Source: Trichosphaerium sp. ATCC 40318
Lineage: Eukaryota > Discosea > Flabellinia > Trichosidae
Direction: 5' to 3'
Length of the DNA: 64,000 nucleotides
Assembly: GCA_038496445.1 (NCBI GenBank)
Contig: JALMLS010000275.1
Span: 27,159-91,158 of the forward strand
The position numbers and the translations under genes are program-made. The notes under the pieces were generated by a model. It had not been told where the DNA came from. It saw only the letters and a program-made list of their open reading frames with translations, and ran no database searches. Shown one piece after another: positions 46,509-57,987 of this stretch (positions within the stretch are counted from its first letter, which is position 1; every line of letters begins with the position of its first letter).

Positions 46509-48339
46509 TGGGGAGTTGTATAAGCCAAGTGGTGAACTCCGGTGATTTGAAAAACTGCGCCACATAGAAATATCATGTGATAAACGCTGGGGTGCTCTCA
46601 TTGAAACCACTGCTTTATTGGCATGATTGTGGTATTTATGGAACTGTGATATACGAAACAAATAAATGCGTTTTCAAGTGTTGATGTATGTCATAGCGTA
46701 GGTACTTTGGTTCACTGAGTTCACGAGAGAAGAAAGAACTCCTTGACTATACACAAACAAAGTTTATTGAAGGTGTAAGCTTACCGACAGTTGTCGCCAG
46801 AACCAATAAATAGTGGGCTCTTTCTTTATAATTGACTTTGTTGTTGTCCATTAACACATAGGTAGGCGTGCCCGCTTAATGTTAAGAAAGTTGCTTCCCA
46901 TATAATTCTAAAAACTACGGGATACATAGTTCTTTTGTTTCCTGACACAACAGCGCATTTATCATTTAATATCTCTAATGGAATCGTTGAGATACTTATT
47001 GAAGTCATATGTTCTGCTCAGATTGTCCAAAAAAACTAAATGATTTGCAGCAAGTTCGATGTAAAATGACGTAATGGATTTTTTATTTATTAATAAACGT
47101 TAGCCTAAACTACCTAAGGTACGTTTATTAATAGAAAATCCATTACGTCATTTTACATCGAACTTGCGGTTGAACATTAAAACTACAAAGCGACTAATTC
47201 GAATATATTCGAATACATCCGAATATCTCTGTGCGCTGAATAGCTAAAAGGCGACCTATTACACTCCCGAGGAGTTGACCTGAAATAACGCTATTCCGAA
47301 TAGTGTCAACCATCCATGCCACATTTTTTGCATTTTCACTGCTAGATTAAAGAACAGCGGAGATGATTCCGGAAGGTTTTAATTAATAACAGTGAGTTTG
47401 GCTTATTCAGAGAAGGTTGCGATGAACTACATCTGCTCAGTCAAAAAGAGTCATGTAACACGTTTATAAAACATAAAACACGTGCATAGTTAATTTTTTA
47501 TTTCCTGACAAAATGTCAACGACACAAGTGTTCTATTCAACAGTTACCACCAGAGACTTTGGTGCATACTCTACGTAATTTGCGGAGGAAACATTGCATT
47601 AGAACCTGTGCAGTATCTCATATGAAAGGTATCCAATCAAACATCAAAAGGCAAATTAATCTGGGTTGGACTACAAATGGTACCTACACCAACTTGCTGG
47701 GTACTCAATCTTGTAGTAGCAAATAGACAACAACTGAACCGTAAGTTACCCTAGGTTGCTAACTAAGGTAAAAGCTGCAATGACTTTACAGGTGTATTTG
47801 AGTACTGACGGTTCATGTGCAATGAGATGCAACTGCACCCTTATATGCCGAACTTATGAGTGTTGTAGTAACATATTACTTGAATTCCAACAGGCACCAG
47901 CGTGAGTCTCCAAGAAACATAAAAAAAACCCAAAGTCAAGTATTGTAACAAAGATATTTATAATACATCTAAACAAAGCTACTATTTTACAGAGTTGTGT
48001 ATGTACAAGTTTTAAAAAATGGTATTTCCTTTTATCTTCCTTTCTTTTTTGTGAACAAAGTATTTTCAAGTTCAAGGCGTGGGTGTTACTACAAGAAAAC
48101 GTCTTCGTGAAGACTTTGATAATGTTCGTTTTGTAACACCTTTAGGTAATACTTTCTTAGGTTCTTTTTTCTCTGTACGTGGTGTTCTAACAACACGTTC
48201 ACATACATTAATAGCTAAGCACAAGAGTAAGCAAAAAACAAAGGACAACAACAAATTAAAAAAAAACGGAATAAAAGAAGAATGATGGTAAAAGTCAGAG
48301 GTGATAAGAATACATCAAACACGTGCTCTGTATTTTGTA
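46509..48339. other. Intergenic, 1.8 kb, with palindrome and weak exon-like stretch
   Basis: Holds the 5' flank of 7TM copy 2, the palindrome at 47050-47167, a short cluster of ATTCGAATA-like repeats near 47197-47226 and the duplicated flank near 47425-47545. Bases 48079-48285 are open on the plus strand (TTRKRLREDFDNVRFVTPLG) after an AAG acceptor-like site, but no ATG or upstream exon was found. Confidence 0.4.
47050..47167. repeat. 118 bp near-perfect palindrome (fold-back element)
   Basis: The arm 47050-47100 (GCAAGTTCGATGTAAAATG... to ATTAATAAACGT) is the reverse complement of 47121-47167, apart from a few bases in the T-rich part. A 20 bp spacer separates them. No coding content. It could be a small fold-back MITE, a hairpin transcript or the scar of an inverted duplication. 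Target duplications were not clear. Confidence 0.85.
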
Positions 48340-51300
48340 TTACGTACGTTTTGGCACATTACCAAGGCGTTCTATTTCACGTGCTAGAAAGTCTGCACCG
48401 TTTACAGCATTCTCAGTATTAGCATGAAACTGTAATTCAGTTTCACGAAGAGCTTGAGAACTTTGTTTCTTTGTTTTGAAAGGAGATAACTTTGCAGCTT
48501 TCTTTTTAATTCCTTCCATCACTGTTCGTGATTGCGTTGTTCCACGAGACTATAATAAGTCAGAAAAAGTCCAAGAAAACAAAAGCCAGGCTTGAACTTT
48601 CAACAATACAATAAAAAGCAAAGTGACTATCAATAAGGCTCAGGAAGGACACGCAAATGCCCTTACAGAAAAATCCGCGACAATGCAACAATGAGGTACA
48701 GTAAAAGCGCAAGGAGGTTTTCGTGATCAAAAAAAATAGGCACGTGCCCAAACAAAGCATAAAAAAATTGCAACGTACTTTCTTTGGTTGTTGTACAGAC
48801 GGCTGCATAGCTGCTATCCTATCTCTATTTTCAGCTAATAACTGTTTTAATTGCATAGCTGTGAAACTCGCTTTTTCCCATTCCCACTAAAAGAGGTGTT
48901 AACTATTACAGAAACTAAGAAAAAGAAAAAGGTAGCTTACTCCGCCTTCACCGACTAACCAAGGTCCACGTGGTTGTGGTTTTTTCAAAGCGGTCCACTT
49001 TTCTTCTTCATCAACAAAGAGTTGATAGTGTAAGCGTTGTGCTGAAGGAAATAATGTTAACAACAAAATAACATAATATGTCAAACGAGTTAGTGAGTTA
49101 ATTAATGTGTACCTTTCTTTGTTGCTCCGCCTTTTGATTCAAAAATAGAATTTACAGTAGTCTCAAATGTAGTTTGAAATAATGTAAGAGCAGCCGGCTC
49201 TCTAGCACAAATGATAAACGTAGGGACCTAAACAAAAGACACTAAGCCAAATAATAAAAAAAAATAATAAAAAAATGAGAAACTGGAGTTTACCTCTGGA
49301 TTTACAATCTGGAACCAAGCTGCCATTGTGTACTGATATAAAACGTGAGTAAAACAATAAGAAAAGGTGACAAAAAAAACTCTCAGGACAAACCTTTTTA
49401 GAGCTAAACCAACGCGTGTTATTGTAACACTTTGGAGGTGTTGTTACAAAATTACGCGTTGACACAGATCTATCCTTCTCAGGAGAGAATATAGAGTCTT
49501 CTAAATGATCATCCAAATGATCTATTTGCCTAGTATCAATAGCAGTTGTGTTTCTCCTTTGAAGGTCATGATTTGTTGGACTTTCTGGTATTCTTTGTGC
49601 TTCATCTGTTCTGGGAGGTTGTTTTTGCAAAAAAGTATTCCAAAGCTCAGGGAAACCTAACGCTTCGTATTTCTTTGATTGTGGATCAAATACGGTAATC
49701 AACATACGGTCCCTAAATAATAGTAATAGATGAGCACGTGCGATTGCGGATACTACAAAAGAAAAGTATGAAAGTACGTACGAGAATATGTAAATCTTGG
49801 CTTTTCTAAGTTTTCCGTTATCCATCACAAGTTCAAACTCTTGCTCAGATACAAACACACGTGAAGGAGAAATAAGTGTTTTCTATCATAAGATAAGTAT
49901 TTCATGATGTTTACAAACGATCAGGTTTCTAATACGTACCTCTGTAAGAGGTAATACTTCTTGTATTCGTAAAGTCTTGTTATATATTTCTGTTAGTTTG
50001 AAAGAACTTTCTATCTTTTTTAAGGCATCATTAATATCATTAGCCGTCTTTGATACAATATCTAAAGCATCCTTCAAGTGAGAATAGTCTAATACATAAC
50101 ATTAAAACCCACAATAGACATTTGAAAGTCAGGAAAAAATGATATTTACCAGGGTGCATTTTTGGAGTGTACTTCAACAAACTCTCCAAGAGAAGACGAT
50201 ACCTCGGTATACCTGCATTTAACATTAGCGATTTCATACAAATGTTTAACATACGTTGTACTGGCATAATTAAAAAATCGTGAAGGTCTAAACCTTGGCA
50301 TGCAGGATTCTTGACATTATTCTAGATAGACAACAATAAGTTTTCCAAAAAAAGAAATAAAAATAGCTCTTCACGTGCCTGTAAGAAACTTTTGAATTTA
50401 TAATCTTTCTGCTTCTTGATGACAAAATCAATAGCATTTTCATACTTTGAACAATAATCTGTATACAGCCTCAAAAACGGCACCTTTTCGCGGATAAGAA
50501 CAAGCACCCAAAAAAAAAAAAGTACATTTAATTAAGACAAACTGACGAACGTACTAGTTTAACAAATACTTTCCCAAGCATCTGACTTTGTGGTGAAAAT
50601 TTTTTCCAACGTTTCATTCGCCGTTCAATGTTGTGCAAAAAGTGTTTTTCGTGAAACTAGAGCAGTTAGTATCTTCTCTAACCAACCAAAAACAAGAAAA
50701 AAGGATTCAAGTTACCTTTGCAATAGAATCAAGGTTACTAAATACCAACTTCTCCTCAGCTTCGCTAAGAAGTTTTTTCGAACGCATAGGCTTTTTATAA
50801 CACTAGAAGTAAAGTTAACTTGACATAGTGTAACCAATCAAAGACAAGAATTTTTACGGAAAAATACATACCTTTATGAGGACTTTCAGATTTGTATCGT
50901 AAGTATGCTCCGTGCTTAAAATCTCGCGCGCTGCACAAACTCTTTGCGTGTAGTTCACACTGAGAGGGTTAGACGATGATGAAGTGCATATATCGCGCTT
51001 AGGTGGTGAAGAAGTGAGCATAGGCGAACTGACAGGGCGTCTGCGCGAGAAATTGTCAATATCAGGTACAGGAGAACACAAAGAGCCCTTATCTTCTCCT
51101 TTAGGTGAAGCCACTTCGTCTGATACTGACATAGATTTAATAGCCGAATCGGACAAGTTTGGTTGTTCAGAGGAAGCAAGCACTTCTGATCCTTCAGTTC
51201 CTTGTTCTTGTGTATCGTTTGACATGCTTTTTTCCTCTGTATCTAAGTCTGGTTGTTCTGAATCCGCCAATGCTTCTTTCTGATTGTTTTTAAAGTGCCG

Positions 51301-51985
51301 CAAATTGGATGGCGAACCACGACTGTTTGACGCTAGTTTACGTGACATAGGGGATAGTAGATGATAATCTGGTAGTGGTGGATCGCTCAGATAGGATTCA
51401 GAGTCCAGTGACATGGGCTACAAATAGTAAGCATAACGGCGAGGTGCGAATGGTACTTACATCGTCCTCTCCACGCGCTGATGGTGGTGGCGAAATAACT
51501 ATGCCTGGTGAATTAAAGCCAAACGGCTTTTCTGGGTTTTGTCGTTGTCGTTTGGTGTAGTTGCCGCTACCTCGAGGATATATACTCGGTGGGGATATAG
51601 GTTTTCGGAGACGTTGCTCTTTCGCAACCGATAGTTTTGCGCTTACGTTCGGAGGGGGTGAAGACATTGTCTCGCTTGCAGGCATAGAGGTAGAATTGTG
51701 TCCGCTTTTCGTGTCCATTTTGTCTATATCCTCCTCTGCGTTTGTACTTTTGACTGAGGGCGCGGTTTGTGCCGTTACTTTTTTATTTGGTGGTAGTGGA
51801 GGCGCAATTGGCACATTTTGGGTTGTAACCTTTTTCCAGTATTTAATATGTTCTTCACGATCGAGAACTTTCGAATTTCCGTCTTTTTTGTGCTTTCGTT
51901 TATCGGCAATCTTCTGTCGTTTTGATGGACGCCGTAACCCCTCATAGAAGTTTATGAGCGCTCGTAACCGCTTGTTGCCTGACAT
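48340..51985 (-). CDS. Dbl-family RhoGEF (DH-PH)
   Basis: The start at 51985 (MSGNKRLRALINFYEGLRRP) opens about 350 residues of disordered, Ser/Pro-rich sequence (VPIAPPLPPNKK, SPPSIYPRGSG, SSPMLTSSPPKRD). The DH domain follows with RVCAAREILSTEHTYDTNLK (CR1), VPFLRLYTDYCSKYENA, and the CR3 motif DFLIMPVQRIPRYRLLLES formed across the intron at about 50210-50252, then HLKDALDIVSKTANDINDAL. A PH-like region (SEQEFELVMDNGKLRKAKIY, DRMLITVFDPQ, WFQIVNPE) comes next. The C-terminus is charged (QLLAENRDRIAAMQPS, LAREIERLGNVPKRT). DH-PH proteins load GTP onto Rho/Rac GTPases and control actin. About ten introns; stop at 48340. Confidence 0.88.
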
Positions 51986-52204
51986 CTAGGCTGTTTGCGT
52001 TACTATAACGGTAAATTAAGTTAACACCAAAAATGGTGGGAAAATATGTTTTTTGCGTAGTGATTTACAACCCATTACGTGATTAATCACGTTGCAAGAA
52101 GAATCATGTTGAGTTTAAGTTTTGGTTACAACGTGGTTTAAAATTCAAAAAACTTTCAAAAAAACAACTATACAAGTCAGTCAGTTAACATTCAATTTAT
52201 CAAA

Positions 52205-52540
52205 ATGGCGTATTTGTATTACAATGAATGCGCTTTACACGTTATTAGACCAGTTGGGTCAACGAGTACACTATCTGAGTGCGTACTTCTTTACTTTGTC
52301 GATATTGGCAGCGCTTTCGTTAGTACACCTCTGGGAAATTTCAAGTTCTCTCATCAATGCGTCTGGGGATCTTTTAGTTCTTCCGAGTTGATCTCTTCTA
52401 CAAGGTCACCCTCCTTTTCGGATTCTTGTTTTCGCCCAGTTTGGTAGCCAATGCAGTATTTATACTCCTTGTTATTTCCTACGCACGTATAAGAACAACT
52501 CCCTTACACAGGCGTACAACCCGCAAGAAGTAAAAAAGAT
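52205..52540 (-). pseudogene. Decayed tandem copy of the neighbouring coiled-coil gene
   Basis: Minus-strand residues LMRELEISQRCTNESAANID correspond to LARELEIFKRCTNEIVANIE in the gene at 52648-53290. The 3' flank motif ACACAGGCGTA.AACCCGC is repeated too (52505-52522). A premature stop follows KKYALR and the N-terminal exon is not recognisable. Confidence 0.65.
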
Positions 52541-52647
52541 TTCCGCCAAAAAAAAAAACCGATTTCGTTTACATACCTTCATAACTAGTCACACGTGCTA
52601 ACAATGCCAATTTACTGTATGTACCAGAATTGTACAATAAAAGTAGG

Positions 52648-53290
52648 TTACACTTCATGCGCTATTGGTTCTACAAGTACAATATCTGCTGAGTCAGCGT
52701 CCTGTCTGGCTTTCTCAATATTGGCAACGATTTCATTGGTACACCTCTTGAATATCTCAAGTTCTCTGGCTAATTCGTCCCTCTCAGTTTTGTACCTTTT
52801 GGCTGAGTTTAATTCTACCTTGAGCTTGTCTCTTTCTCGCACAACGTCATCGTATTTTCTTTTGAGATCTTTGTTTTTAAATGCTTCAGTAGCCAACTCT
52901 GTAATTATAGTCTCTGTGACTTCCTACGCACGGCATAAGGACAACTCCAAAAGGAGGGGAAAGATAGCCGCCCAAGACGATGTACCAAGCTTTCACCTTC
53001 AACTTGCTCTTACACAGGCGTATAACCCGCGAGAAAGCAGAAGGTTGCCGCAAGGACCGCGTTTGGGCTTGAGTTTTTTGGCTTTCAGCTTTCCACTGCT
53101 CTTACACAGGCGTATAACCCGCGAGAAGTAAAAAAGCTTTCCGCCTAAAAATTCGCTTTCGGTTACGTGCCTGGCGCTTATCATGAACTTCCTTAGCCTG
53201 ATCATCGAGGGTGGTGATTTGCGTCATGTATTTCGCAACAAACTGCCGTACAACCTTACTTCTTGGCTTGGTAGAATCTTGAGCGCTCAT
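52648..53290 (-). CDS. Small basic coiled-coil protein, function unknown
   Basis: Exon 1 starts at 53290 with MSAQDSTKPRSKVVRQFVAK and contains a strongly basic stretch (RQARNRKRIFRRKAF). The last exon (from about 52910) is a coiled coil, AFKNKDLKRKYDDVVRERDK to DADSADIVLVEPIAHEV, ending at 52648. Basic region followed by coiled coil is reminiscent of bZIP proteins, but leucine spacing is not convincing. The intron limits are unresolved: the intervening DNA has a direct repeat of 30 bp (53006-53035 and 53098-53127), each with a GTAAGA donor-like site. A decayed copy lies next to it. Confidence 0.5.
53006..53127. repeat. 30 bp direct repeat inside the coiled-coil gene
   Basis: GCTCTTACACAGGCGTATAA followed by CCCGCGAGAA occurs exactly at 53006-53035 and 53098-53127; a degenerate third copy is at about 52500-52531. 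On the minus strand each exact copy carries TGTGTAAGAGC, a strong 5' splice-site-like sequence. The repeat offset is 92 bp. Confidence 0.8.
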
Positions 53291-53604
53291 TGTGGTTGTT
53301 TGTATTAACTGTAGAACAAATAGCTTCAATAGATTTATTTGACCCTGTAGACTTATATCTGGTTGTAGTAACACATTGCAGAATGAGCATGCAGAATTGA
53401 ATAAAAAAAGTCTTTGTCTTTCAAAGAAGGCCACTGTGCGCTGTTTGTTGCTACCAACTCACCACTTTACATTCAGTGCGGCCTTTCGCCATTCTTTTAA
53501 GCTGCCAGATCATTTTGTACACATGTACAAGATTTTGACAGGGAATTTGGGTACATTTTCACGTGCTGACTGTTCAAGTTATTCGCTGACTACACACTAA
53601 AGAG
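53291..53604. promoter_or_regulatory. Divergent intergenic region before phosphomannomutase
   Basis: These 314 bp lie between the divergent starts of the coiled-coil gene and the phosphomannomutase gene. No coding exon is supported. Confidence 0.45.
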
Positions 53605-54698
53605 ATGGCACAAAACAAGAAAATAATTGCTTTGTTCGATGTTGACGGTACTGATATTACGCTTAGCTATAACTAACGCACTGTAGGAACGCTAACACCT
53701 GCTCGTAAAGTGCGTTTCCACTGAGACTTACTATTTTTATGGTTTAATGCGCACTGTAGAAGGTCACCGCTGATGTACTCGAGAGTTTGCGCAAACTGCG
53801 CGAAAAGATTGTAGTTGGGGTAGTTGGAGGTTCAGACTTCCCCAAACAAAGGGAACAACTCGGTGATAATGGTACGTAGCGTGCTATCGTATTTACGCAG
53901 TGTCATATTAATTTTTCGCTCAGTACTTGAGTTGGTCGATTACTCCTTCTCTGAGAACGGTCTAGTGGCCTACAAAGACGGCAAGCTCATCCACAAAAAA
54001 GTACTTCCCTCACAGTGATTAAAAAGCGTTACAACTAATCGCATTCACCTAGACCATCAAAGATGAGCTTGGTAACGCCAAAATTCGCCAATTCGTCGAT
54101 ACTACGTTAGCAGAAATCTCAAAAATTGACTTGGACGTTAAAAGGGGTACATTTATCGAGTTCCGTACTGGCATGTTCAATATCTCTCCAATTGGGCGTA
54201 ACTGCTCCCAAGAAGAGCGCGACTGGTTTGAAAAGCATGACGCAGTACGCAAAACACCTCAATTCCTCAGTACTGAAAGCCTACAGGAGCATGGAATTAG
54301 AGCAAAACTCCTAAACACTCTGAAAGCCAAGTTTGGTGAAGCTTTCAACCTTCAATTCTCAGTTGGTGGTCAAATTTCAATGGATGTATTCCCAAAGGGT
54401 AGGCAAAGCGACTGTTCATTTTTTTTGATGTTTGATGACTAGGTTGGGATAAAACATATTGCTTGCAACACCTTGAAGGTTTTGATGAAATTCACTTCTT
54501 CGGTGATAAAACATACAAGGTATTGTTTCTTTTTTCTTTTTTTTTGATCTCTTTCGATATGATCGCACTTTGCTGATACCAGAGTAGGGTGGTAACGACT
54601 ATGAGATATTTGAAGACCCTACTACCATTGGACATACCGTCAAGTGCCCTGCTGATACACTAAAGCTTCTTGATGACTTATGGTTGAACCCAAAATAA
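53605..54698 (+). CDS. PMM: Phosphomannomutase (eukaryotic PMM, HAD superfamily)
   Basis: PMM interconverts mannose-6-phosphate and mannose-1-phosphate, feeding GDP-mannose for N-glycans and GPI anchors. [20 protein letters not shown] shows the HAD motif I DVDGT, formed across a GTACTG intron whose removal gives [11 protein letters not shown]. Further family motifs are [90 protein letters not shown] and [12 protein letters not shown]. All catalytic and substrate residues expected from the family are present. The protein is about 245 residues, the usual length. Six or so introns. The 3' end faces deoxyhypusine synthase tail to tail, 74 bp apart. Confidence 0.96.
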
Positions 54699-54772
54699 TT
54701 ACTTCAAAAAAAATAAATTGTTTATTTTCAATTTTTTTTGTTTGTTTTTTGCTACGATCATATGTCTTTTTT

Positions 54773-56514
54773 TTACTTCTTAAGATCATCCCTTGGTACC
54801 CAATTCTTTGCAAATGTTTGGGCTACAACAATAGGAAATACGAGCGTAGCTTCTGCGTACAACTAAAAGACGGATAAGCCCAAGACAATATTGCAAAGAA
54901 TTTTTTCAAAAAACGCGAAAATCATACCTTGACAGATTTAGCGCCACTCTTGATTTTACCCCAAGATACAGCCTCATCAGGTCTCGCACCGGCATCAGAA
55001 CCGTCAAATTCTTGCGCTAGAAAAAAAAAGTCAGATAAAAAAGCAAGTAATAAAGTACCTGTGTTGATAAACACTGCGTGATCAGCACCATTACGCATCA
55101 GATTGGCATTGCAAATATGATGTTTAATTAAACCACCACCTACATGTTTGTAAGTATATTATTGAACATGAGTTAAATCTAACCCAATAGAATCATGCCA
55201 GTATGTGGAGCAAAAACAGCAAGTTGATTAATTTTGCGAATATCTTGAGCAATATCTACGATAAGATTGACTCCATTCTTACCCTCAAAGTTTCTGAAGG
55301 TGTGCATGTAGATCATATCACCGATAGAACCATCAGTAATAGCTGGACTGAAAACTGGAATGTCATTCTTGAATTACTTGTCAGCAGTGTACTGGAACAA
55401 AAAACTGGAAAAAGATTTGAATAGTACCTTCCAGCACCAATAGTAAACTGATCTCTCGTCATTGATTTCTTTACCAAAGCGCTTGATCATTTTAGATGGT
55501 GACCATACGGTGCCCTATAATCTAAGTGTTAATACCACACGCGAGGTACAATACTCAAAAATATGTTACTTGCTTCTTGTTGTTCAATAACCATTTGGTC
55601 AAGGATTGGCATTATCCAGTCATCAAATTTACCGTAGTTGTTATTAGGTACAAGTAAGTTACCAATACGATTCACACCTGAATTAGTTAGTATTCAAAGA
55701 ATATTACGAACTGAGAAAAGAATTTACAAAAATTATTTGTGGAGTTGCTCAAAAAAAACGTTTTTGGCTTTTTTAGGGTCATTTGTTGAGGAACTGTCGG
55801 TTGATTCTGTTGTTTAGATTTCTTTGAAATGAACTAGTTGTTTGGTACCTTTATCCCTGAGGGTAGCACCGTCGAGTTTAAAGTCTCCAATGTACGTTGG
55901 GGCAAGACATTTGATGAAATCTTCTTCAATGCCACCAGCAGTTGTTACAATGTAGTCAATCTACAAGTGAGTTAATGACATTTACAGCTACAAACTGGGT
56001 TATGGTACCATCTTGTTCTTGGCCAAGTAAACAATTGTTTCTCTCAAACCTGAAGAGATCAGATTGGATGTGTAGCCAAAGAATATCTTTGTGCGTGTCT
56101 TTTTACGCTTCTCAGGGTCTCTGAAAAAATTCTTCAGTTGTACATTGTAGAAAACAAGCGTGCGTTACCTTTCGTCTAGAGGGGTATCTTCTGTGATCTC
56201 TTCGTCGCTTTGACGCCATTTTAACTAAAAAATTCTTAACGTGGCCACATACACTTTTTTATACCATGTCGTTAATTTCTTCGATGCAGCGGCCAAGATT
56301 AGTCGATTGGAAGCCTGCTGTAAGGTATGATTTGAACAAAGCGTCATAATCTACTTCTTTGGTGTCCCATGTATACCCACGTACTTCAGCGCCCTATTAC
56401 AATTACATGATACATTTATCAATGCTGTCGTACTTTCAAGTCCTCTGGCATCTCTGATTCTACTAGCACGGCACTTTGCACGCGCTCCAATTCTGTTTTA
56501 CCTTGTAGTGACAT
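54773..56514 (-). CDS. DHPS: Deoxyhypusine synthase
   Basis: The enzyme uses spermidine and NAD to make deoxyhypusine on translation factor eIF5A. The start [20 protein letters not shown] is at 56514. Characteristic segments are [144 protein letters not shown], then [17 protein letters not shown]. The active-site lysine lies in VSWGKI, as expected. About nine introns. Length and motif order match the family throughout. Confidence 0.96.
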
Positions 56515-56606
56515 GCTGTTAGTGAAATAGCGTTGGTACAAAAGTTCGTTTTGATTAAGCAAACGTAAATCTTAACATAACCGCGTAAAACGCTCCCATT
56601 AACATC

Positions 56607-57212
56607 ATGATGCGATACGTTGTATTATGCGCATTACTAGCAACGGTGTGTTACTGCAAAGATATTAAAGGCACGTAGCTAACCTGGAAACGAACCTAAT
56701 TCAATGTTACAGTATCATATTGGAATGATACAGCCAATTGCAAAACTAGTGCAACACAAGAAGAGACATACATCGAAAATCAGTGCTACAACATCAACGA
56801 TACAGCGTTACCTCAAAGCTTCAAATATGACTGTGGTTTTGGCTTGGTGCGCACTTTTCGGAGTTGGACTTGTGACTCTTGAAACAACAGTATCTAACGA
56901 GTCTCAGGTTACTCGACGCGCGTACCTTGGACTTGATTGTGAAAATCTACAACATACTTCAACGGTAACAATTAACCGATTTGTTAAGAAAGCTGACCAT
57001 CTTAGACACTCGATAAAGCCTGTTCTCAGTCCAGCTTTGACATTAGATACAAGGCTTACAAGGCAACTTGTGGTACACCAAACAGGATTGTACTTATAGC
57101 GATCATTGTGGCAGGATGTGTAGCTCTGTTGCTCGCATTAGGTTTATTGTTGTTTATTTGTTGCTGTTGTGGTTGCTGCGCATGTTGTTGTAGAACTTTT
57201 ACACGCGCGTAA
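56607..57212 (+). CDS. Small type I membrane protein with Cys-rich cytoplasmic tail
   Basis: The start MMRYVVLCALLATVCYC is a signal peptide. A putative GC-AG intron (GCACGT donor at about 56669) joins it in frame to SYWNDTANCKTSATQEETYI, ENQCYNINDTALPQSFKYD and CGFGLVRTFRSWTCDS, an ectodomain with several cysteines and N-glycosylation sites (NDT twice). The last exon has a transmembrane helix (IVLIAIIVAGCVALLLALGL) and a tail of repeated cysteines (FICCCCGCCACCCRTFTRA), a likely palmitoylation site. The exon joins between 56880 and 57050 were not resolved. Divergent from deoxyhypusine synthase, 92 bp apart. Family not recognised. Confidence 0.55.
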
Positions 57213-57287
57213 ATTGATTGACACATAGAGACTTAATAAAGCACTTGTTAAGGCTAGTTAAAAAATTCTTGTAAGCGTTAAAACAAC

Positions 57288-57801
57288 ATGGCTCAAAAAG
57301 AATCTCAAATGCCCCCTACTCCTCGCGTAACCGGATCTACAATCCAAAACTATCGCAACCCCCCACACAACATTGTTCGCTTAGTGGGCACTGTACAAAA
57401 GAAAGCACCTGGTAGCGTTGAAATACTGGCGTCTGATGGCGTACGATTGAAAAATTATGAGCGGTTATTAAATGCGGCGTAGGTTGTAGTAAATGTCAAA
57501 TTATTAGGCACAGATTATTCAGTGGTATGTTGTGATGCTAATATCGCGCACTAAGCTTTCTGTAGGGTACTGTTTTCGAGCTATTGGTTAAAGTAGAACC
57601 TACTGGAGAAGTAAAAGAATGTGGCGCCATGCCAGCGTATCTAGAAGAGCGTGGTCACAAATTTGGTATTACTTTTACAAACCCGCCAAAAACTTTATGC
57701 ATAGTTCTTGCTAGCTAATTTCTTTTGCAGACATGAAGCTTTACAACGATCTCACTGATCTAACACAGCGTTATCCAGAGGTTTTCGGTCTCCGATCGTA
57801 A
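57288..57801 (+). CDS. RPA3: Replication protein A 14 kDa subunit (RPA3)
   Basis: RPA3 is the small OB-fold subunit of the single-stranded DNA-binding complex RPA. The N-terminus MAQKESQMPPTPRVTGSTIQ has the family's 'PTPRVTG' motif. After splicing, IVRLVGTVQKKAPGSVEILA-SDG leads to VVVNVKLLGTDYSV, GTVFELLVKVEPTGEVKECG and the C-terminal helix DMKLYNDLTDLTQRYPEVFG ending LRS. Three introns, the first with a GTACGA donor right after SDG. About 115 residues, the family's usual length. The C-terminal helix that assembles the RPA trimer is kept. Confidence 0.9.
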
Positions 57802-57987
57802 AATAAAAAAAAAGCCTTGTACATAAAATGCTTGATTTCTATTTCATTTGTATTGTTATCTGACGTGTAGAGGATTGGTTTGTTGTACATGTAATTGGCA
57901 TCATTTTGCGTGCTTTGAGAAAGTGCTTAGCCTGATTGCGTTAAGTCTTAACGTCGCGATACTCACACAACAGGTTTCGCATACGCA

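Larger units (their letters stand above)
42033..47560. repeat. Tandem segmental duplication carrying the 7TM gene
   Basis: Unit 1 (about 41985-44290) and unit 2 (about 44800-47550) share the whole receptor gene at high identity and flanks on both sides. The distal flank matches at 44195-44290 and about 47425-47545 (AAAACACGTGCA, GTGTTCTATTCAACAGTTACCA). Unit 2 is longer because of extra sequence at 46.8-47.4 kb, including the palindrome. The MITE at 44430-44795 sits between the units. Confidence 0.8.

Noticed and set aside
47197-47226. ATTCGAATA-type repeats
   Set aside because: Only three degenerate units; too short to call a satellite or a heat-shock-like element.
48072-48254. Minus-strand frame with a signal-peptide-like start
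   Set aside because: No ATG at or upstream of the hydrophobic stretch, and the opposite strand is equally open; not enough to call a gene.
54000-54400. Antisense frames over phosphomannomutase
   Set aside because: Shadows of a strongly supported gene on the plus strand.
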